Positions 21,877-25,973 of a DNA stretch of 25,973 nucleotides are shown here, one piece after another. The position numbers and the translations under genes are program-made. This stretch comes from CAZABS01 sp964483635 (lineage in GTDB: Bacteria > Patescibacteriota > Minisyncoccia > Moranbacterales > UBA1568), in contig CAZABS010000009.1 in assembly GCA_964483635.1 (NCBI GenBank), positions 1 to 25,973 on the forward strand. Reading direction: 5' to 3'. The notes beneath the pieces were generated by a model that did no database searches, was not told the origin of the DNA, and worked only from the letters and a program-made list of their open reading frames with translations. Position 1 is the first letter of the stretch. Every line of letters starts with the position of its first letter.

Positions 21877-22974
21877 CTAAAGAAGTTCGGGTTTATTTTT
21901 CTTGAGTTCCTCGAGAAGTTTTTTGATGTCGACGCTGACTGTTTCACGATCAGCAATGAGGAGTGCATCAGGAGTATCGACAATCACGAGATCCTTGACG
22001 TTGAGGGTGGTAATAAGGCGCTTGTCACTGTGTATTAGTGTCCCAGTACTTCCAAGATTGAGATGCTCTCCAGTAGCAACGATCGTATTGAGGTCACCTT
22101 TATTGAGAAAGGAATAGAGAGTGTTCCAGTTGCCGACATCACTCCATTCAAGTGGAGCGGGAATGACAAGTCTAGCGGTACTGGGAAGCTTTTCGATAAT
22201 CAGAGTATCAATTGGATCGGCATTGGCCTGAGAAAAACTCTCGGTCTTTCCTTGGGCAGTTTCATTCAAAATGTCTCGGAGCTCCGGAGCAAATTCATCA
22301 AGCCAGAGAGCCATCGATTTTGCTCGAAAAATAAAATATCCAGCATTCCACAGATAATCGAATCGACGGAGGTATTCTTCGGCAGTTTCCCGATTTGGTT
22401 TTTCTTTGAAGCTTTCTACCGAGTACACGGCTTTATTTCCATATTGGCCGAGCTCTTTGCCGAGTTGGATGTATCCAAGTCCGGTATCTGGGGTAGTGGG
22501 ATTGATCCCAATCGTCACTATCTTGTCAGGATGGGCATCAGCCGCGAGAAATGCTGCTTCGAGGGTGATGGCAAATTCTTCCGGATTCTTGATAGCATGA
22601 TCTGAAGCGATGGTTGCGATAATGGCATCAGGAAATTTTTGCTCGAGGACATGGGCTACTAATCCAATTGCAGGGCCAGTATTCTTTGGTTCAGGTTCAA
22701 GGATGAGTTGTTCCTGGGTTAATTCGGGGAGTTCCTGAAGAACAGCCTCCTGATATTTTACTCCGGTTGAGACATAGATGTTTGAAGCTGGGAGGACTCG
22801 ACGAATACGTTCGAAAGTTTCTTGCAGGAGTGTTTTTTCTGAGAGAAAAGCATGGAACTGCTTCGGATGTGCTTTCCGTGAAAGCGGCCACAGACGCGTT
22901 CCTGTCCCGCCAGCCATGATGATGGCATAAAATGGTTTCTGGTTCTTCATATGAATATTTCTTAAGCTTCGCAT
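21877..22974 (-). CDS. manC: Mannose-1-phosphate guanylyltransferase
   Basis: The 365-aa product has the nucleotidyltransferase signature AIIMAGGTGTRLWPLSRKAHPKQF near the N-terminus, the SDHAI segment, FKEKPNRETAEEYL and LWNAGYFIFRAKSM. This pattern is that of the GDP-mannose pyrophosphorylase group (single-domain, no isomerase domain). It makes GDP-mannose from GTP and mannose-1-phosphate for surface glycans. Two starts are possible: ATG 22974 lies 7 nt after a TACTAT box, fitting the leaderless pattern of this region, while ATG 22950 (MKNQKPFYAIIMAGG) starts closer to the conserved strand. Neither has an SD. It is divergent from the Pro-rich membrane protein gene and shares its promoter region. 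Confidence 0.87.
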   Translation of the reverse strand: MRSLRNIHMKNQKPFYAIIMAGGTGTRLWPLSRKAHPKQFHAFLSEKTLLQETFERIRRVLPASNIYVSTGVKYQEAVLQELPELTQEQLILEPEPKNTGPAIGLVAHVLEQKFPDAIIATIASDHAIKNPEEFAITLEAAFLAADAHPDKIVTIGINPTTPDTGLGYIQLGKELGQYGNKAVYSVESFKEKPNRETAEEYLRRFDYLWNAGYFIFRAKSMALWLDEFAPELRDILNETAQGKTESFSQANADPIDTLIIEKLPSTARLVIPAPLEWSDVGNWNTLYSFLNKGDLNTIVATGEHLNLGSTGTLIHSDKRLITTLNVKDLVIVDTPDALLIADRETVSVDIKKLLEELKKNKPELL

Positions 22975-22977
22975 TCA

Positions 22978-23010
22978 TGGTATAGTAAAAGCGATTTCCT
23001 GCAAAGGCAA
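22978..23010. promoter_or_regulatory. Divergent promoter with overlapping -10 elements (manC / 23040 gene)
   Basis: On the minus strand TTGCCT (23010-23005) and TACTAT (22987-22982) are 17 nt apart. On the plus strand TGGTATAGT (22978-22986) is an extended -10. The two -10 boxes cover nearly the same bases on opposite strands. Confidence 0.5.
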
Positions 23011-23039
23011 GCCATTTTTGGTAGCTCACTTCTGTTTTT

Positions 23040-23948
23040 ATGGCGCTTGATTCAAAAATCTCAAATCCATTTTTAACCCCAGAAGAGGCTGCAGTACCCC
23101 AGCCAGTATCTCCTGGGGTAGTTCGTCCTGCTTCTCGTCCAGGCGAAGCATCTCGTGGTGCAGCTCGTACTCGTGAGGCTGCCTCACCAACTTTTTCAGC
23201 AGGAACTCCGCTCGAAAATTCTCCAAGGACCTCTCCAAATGTGCCTCAGTCTCCCGTTTCACAAGCACCAAAAATTCCTGTGGTTGCTCCTCAGGTTTTA
23301 GCTCCAGTATCAAGGAGGGGGCAATATCTCCGGTGGGTGAGCTCTGTTTTTATTGCCGTGCTGATTGGGGGGGCTTTGTGGTATGGATGGTTGCGGTTAA
23401 AACCGATACCACAACCAGCGGATGAAATAGGTCCCGTTACCCCTTTTCCAGAAAAAACCCAGATTGCAGAAACCGTACCCTTTGAAGTTCTGGAAAGTGA
23501 TGCTGAGTATTCCAGCGAAAACTTCCGAGCGGGAGAGATTGTCTTTGGGGGAGAGCTTGCTTTTCTCCAGAGCGAAGATGATGTTACTCCGCTTACCATT
23601 AGTGCTATTCGTGGAGAAGCGTTTACAGAAAAAGCGAAACAAGAAGTAAAATTAGTTGTTACTTGGCAAACAAATAAGCTTTCTCTCGCTGATGTAGAAT
23701 ATGCCAAGGGAGTTGGGCAAAATAAGAAAAAAATGACCGAAGATGACTACAGTTTTAATCATAGTGTGATAATTAGCGGGCTTGATTCAGCCTCAACCTA
23801 CCTCTATACCATCAAGGCGACAGATCGATTTGGGAATGTGGTTACGAGCGAGCCATACGCCGTGTTTACCGGAGCAAAAAGTGTGTCATTGTTTGATCTC
23901 ATTGCTGGCGCTATCGGTGATGTCTTTGGATGGGCAGTGGACAAGTAA
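23040..23948 (+). CDS. Pro-rich membrane-anchored protein with fibronectin-type-III-like C-terminal domain
   Basis: Not assigned to a named family. The 302-aa protein has a cytoplasmic N-terminal region rich in Pro, Ser and Ala (about residues 15-95), a single membrane span (about 100-118, SSVFIAVLIGGALWYGW), and an extracytoplasmic part. Its end looks like a fibronectin type III or purple-phosphatase-like beta sandwich: VVTWQTNKLSLADVEY, then SVIISGLDSASTYLYTIKATDRFGNVVTS. No SD is seen; the start was chosen as the first ATG after the divergent promoter. A terminator lies 25 nt after its stop. The next gene encodes a giant surface protein, so a surface or envelope role is inferred. Confidence 0.72.
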   Translation: MALDSKISNPFLTPEEAAVPQPVSPGVVRPASRPGEASRGAARTREAASPTFSAGTPLENSPRTSPNVPQSPVSQAPKIPVVAPQVLAPVSRRGQYLRWVSSVFIAVLIGGALWYGWLRLKPIPQPADEIGPVTPFPEKTQIAETVPFEVLESDAEYSSENFRAGEIVFGGELAFLQSEDDVTPLTISAIRGEAFTEKAKQEVKLVVTWQTNKLSLADVEYAKGVGQNKKKMTEDDYSFNHSVIISGLDSASTYLYTIKATDRFGNVVTSEPYAVFTGAKSVSLFDLIAGAIGDVFGWAVDK

Positions 23949-23973
23949 ACAATGGAAAAATACAACGTTGAAA

Positions 23974-23997
23974 ACGCCCAAAGAATGGGTGTTTTTT
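23974..23997 (+). terminator. Rho-independent terminator
   Basis: ACGCCCA/TGGGTGT (23974-23980 and 23986-23992, one G-U) with a 5-nt loop, followed by TTTTTAT. Confidence 0.7.
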
Positions 23998-24058
23998 ATC
24001 GCTATTTTGTTAGGTGTTTATTGCATGAAATTCTCACTCTTGACAGTGGATAATTCTC

Positions 24059-24087
24059 GTGAAAATTTCTCTTTTTTATGCTACAAT
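24059..24087 (+). promoter_or_regulatory. Promoter of the giant surface protein gene
   Basis: GTGAAA (24059-24064) and TACAAT (24082-24087) are 17 nt apart. The predicted transcript start, about 24094, coincides with the ATG of a two-codon frame (ATG GCA TGA) directly followed by the in-frame ATG at 24103. Confidence 0.5.
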
Positions 24088-24102
24088 AAGCCTATGGCAT
24101 GA

Positions 24103-25973
24103 ATGTCCGCCATGGATTGGTATGTAAAAAATAAAAACAGAAAAGTTAATACTCATTTCCTGATAATCGCGGTGGCGACAGGGATGCTTATTGGGTGGTG
24201 GCTCACAGCTCGACCCGGTTTTGCGCAGTCCACAAATTCGATAAATCAAATCCCAGTCGCTGTTTCTCTTTTCAACACTGAAAATAAAGCAGTTACTTCA
24301 GGGGAATACGAGGTTCGTTTTAGTCTCTATCGCAGTGATCGTACACTTACGGATGTATACCCTTCCAATAGCGATGCAGGCAGTCGGTTGTGGGAAGAAA
24401 CTCAGAAGGTTCAAGTCAATAACGGAATTATTCGCGCCTTCCTTGGCTCAGTAACGCCACTTCCCGCAACGGTGAATTTTGAATCAGGTGAATATTTCCT
24501 GGGTATTCGAATTGGAACTGATTCTGAAATGGTGCCTCGTAAGAAGTTGGGTTCGGTTCCAGCAGCAGTGAATTCACAGTTTTTGCGAGGCCGAACATTT
24601 GGGACGAGCGAAGGAAATCTCGTTGTCCTTGGGAAGAAAGGAAAAATTGAATTGAAGCAGCTCCCGACCGGTACGGGTGCAAAACAGTTGGTACTCGGGA
24701 ATGATTCACGACTTCAGGATGCGCACGCACAAAATACTGATACGGGAACTGACTCAGATGTGTTCACGGTTGGTTCTGGTTCGAATGTAGCCGGAACAAA
24801 TTTTGATCTTACTGTGTCGAGCAGTGCCACTCCACCTGCATTGCGTTATAACGGAACAACCGGTGTATGGCAATTCTCGAACGATGGAACTACTTTTTCC
24901 AATATTTCAAGCGGGACTGTTGGGTCAGTTACGCTTGGAACGGATACTGATGGAAATTATGTCGCAGCCATTACGAATGGCAATGGAATTACGGGTGCTG
25001 ATGGTGGTGCAGAGGGTTCGCTCTTGACGCTCTCAGTGAATTTACTCAGTTCCGCAGATGGGATTGGAGGAACTTCATCGCGATCAGGTCTCGAGTTTGC
25101 TGGAGGGTCATCCAATGAACTTTCACTTCTCCAGGGTTGTGCTAATGGTCAAGGTCTTGCGTGGAACGATACGACCAACGTTTGGGAATGTGCGAGTTTT
25201 TCGGCAGGAATTTCGGGAAGTGGCTCGGCTGGCCAGGTAGCTTACTGGAGCGGAGCCAGTGCGCTCGCAGGAGAAAATCAACTTGATGAAAGTCGTGGTG
25301 GAACTGGTCTTGATGCTTCACTTGCGAGTAATGGTTCAATTCTCATCGGAAATGGATCAGGTTTCTCTTTGAATACACTGGGAGCTGGAACAGGAGTCTC
25401 TGTTACGAATGGTTCGGGTACGGTGAGTATTGGGCTGGATGTGTTGACGAGCGGAACGACGGTCAATGCATCTTCCAACTCAGGATTAGAACTTGGTTCT
25501 GACGGACTGCGCCTCTTGGGTGGATGTAGCAATGATCAGGTGCTTGCTTGGAATTCAACTCTCGAAGTCTGGGTATGCTCGAATAAAACTGGAGGGACGA
25601 GTGATTGGACGAGTGCCGGTGCTTTTACGTATCTTACCGATACGGCGGATGACTTGGTAGTTGGCGGATCAGCGATTGACACCGGATTTTTCTTTGATGT
25701 TTCTGCTTCGACGCTTTCTTTTGAGGGATTGACTCCTAATGGATTTGAAACAACTCTTGCAGTAACCGATCCAACCGCTGATCGAACGATTACATTCCCA
25801 AATGTGACTGGTACGGTAATTACCAACGGAAATCTGACTGATATTACGGCTGTTGGAACAATTACCAGCGGTACCTGGAATGGAAGTACTATTGCGGTTG
25901 CCAATGGCGGTACCGGAGCGACGAGTCTCAATGATCTTATTGCTCTTTCGACACATACCACCGGAAACTATGT
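24103..25973 (+). CDS. Giant secreted beta-strand-repeat surface protein, N-terminal part (partial)
   Basis: The frame is open from 24103 to the window edge (623 codons) and continues beyond. It starts with a signal peptide: charged start, hydrophobic core LIIAVATGMLIGWW, and a likely cleavage after PGFA. A first globular segment follows (about residues 45-150, VPRKKLGSVPAAVNSQFL, the start-of-fibre pattern). Long Gly/Thr/Ser/Asn-rich beta repeats come next, including NGGTGATSL and GTWNGSTIAVANGG, motifs shared with phage tail fibres and CPR giant proteins. Two Cys-paired repeats, 25084-25194 and 25480-25581, share S-G-L-E...GC...AWN...VW-x-C. It is probably a surface adhesin or filament. ATG 24112 is an alternative start. 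Its total size, any S74-type chaperone domain and its anchor are off-window. Confidence 0.82.
   Translation, partial: MSAMDWYVKNKNRKVNTHFLIIAVATGMLIGWWLTARPGFAQSTNSINQIPVAVSLFNTENKAVTSGEYEVRFSLYRSDRTLTDVYPSNSDAGSRLWEETQKVQVNNGIIRAFLGSVTPLPATVNFESGEYFLGIRIGTDSEMVPRKKLGSVPAAVNSQFLRGRTFGTSEGNLVVLGKKGKIELKQLPTGTGAKQLVLGNDSRLQDAHAQNTDTGTDSDVFTVGSGSNVAGTNFDLTVSSSATPPALRYNGTTGVWQFSNDGTTFSNISSGTVGSVTLGTDTDGNYVAAITNGNGITGADGGAEGSLLTLSVNLLSSADGIGGTSSRSGLEFAGGSSNELSLLQGCANGQGLAWNDTTNVWECASFSAGISGSGSAGQVAYWSGASALAGENQLDESRGGTGLDASLASNGSILIGNGSGFSLNTLGAGTGVSVTNGSGTVSIGLDVLTSGTTVNASSNSGLELGSDGLRLLGGCSNDQVLAWNSTLEVWVCSNKTGGTSDWTSAGAFTYLTDTADDLVVGGSAIDTGFFFDVSASTLSFEGLTPNGFETTLAVTDPTADRTITFPNVTGTVITNGNLTDITAVGTITSGTWNGSTIAVANGGTGATSLNDLIALSTHTTGNY

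Noticed and set aside
23952..24053. 33-codon frame starting MEKYNVENAQRMG after the FN3-like gene
   Set aside because: Its middle is a rho-independent terminator, so the frame is chance.
24094..24102. TGA as a sense codon (Gly), as in Gracilibacteria/Absconditabacteria
   Set aside because: atpF and uppP end with TGA at family-typical positions, and no long gene here needs an in-frame TGA.
25536..25961. Long open minus-strand frames opposite the surface protein
   Set aside because: Val/Pro/Ser-rich mirror of a Gly/Thr/Asn-repeat coding strand; no SD or promoter.
1..25973. CRISPR array, insertion sequence or prophage
   Set aside because: No spaced direct-repeat array, transposase or phage structural module was seen; tail-fibre-like motifs occur only in the surface protein.

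Overview
The window most likely comes from a Patescibacteria (Candidate Phyla Radiation) genome or MAG, probably on the Parcubacteria side. This is inferred from short compact genes, promoters that leave almost no 5' leader, a very large secreted beta-repeat protein, DUF4349 and PilX-like membrane proteins, and palindromic intergenic elements of a kind I recall from that radiation. TGA ends atpF and uppP where those families normally end, so the standard bacterial code applies. A 100-N assembly gap (4668-4767) cuts metG.

Layout. 1-2147: end of a glycyl-tRNA synthetase gene, a YjjX-type NTPase and an M16 zinc protease. 2213-3634: a tiny membrane protein divergent from rsmI, a structured intergenic element, then a Nudix hydrolase overlapping metG. 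4768-6489: a tiny single-span membrane protein divergent from tatD, then an unrecognised gene. 6490-12961: a complete F-type ATP synthase operon in the order B-E-F-H-A-G-D-C, with its own promoter, leader hairpin and a palindromic element abutting the atpB start. 13034-16963: a DUF4349 membrane protein and a leuS gene carrying an extra domain. 17006-19904: a DnaQ-like exonuclease, uppP, folD and a PilX-like pilus protein. 19922-20004: tRNA-Leu(CAA) on the minus strand. 20078-21867: parA and parB. 21877-22974: a mannose-1-phosphate guanylyltransferase on the minus strand. 23040-25973: a Pro-rich/FN3-like membrane protein and the N-terminal part of a giant secreted beta-repeat protein that runs off the window.

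Together the genes cover translation (glyS, metG, leuS, tRNA-Leu, rsmI), energy (F-ATPase with a c subunit that looks proton-coupled), nucleotide clean-up (YjjX, Nudix), one-carbon metabolism (a degenerate FolD), envelope and surface (uppP, GDP-mannose supply, PilX-like, giant adhesin-like protein) and chromosome segregation (ParAB).

The most unusual observations are an ASCH-like (PUA-fold) domain inserted between the two halves of the LeuRS zinc knuckle, two structured intergenic elements (one abutting the atpB start codon, one whose mismatches become G-U pairs on the minus strand), and a run of apparently leaderless genes, one of which starts with a two-codon open frame.
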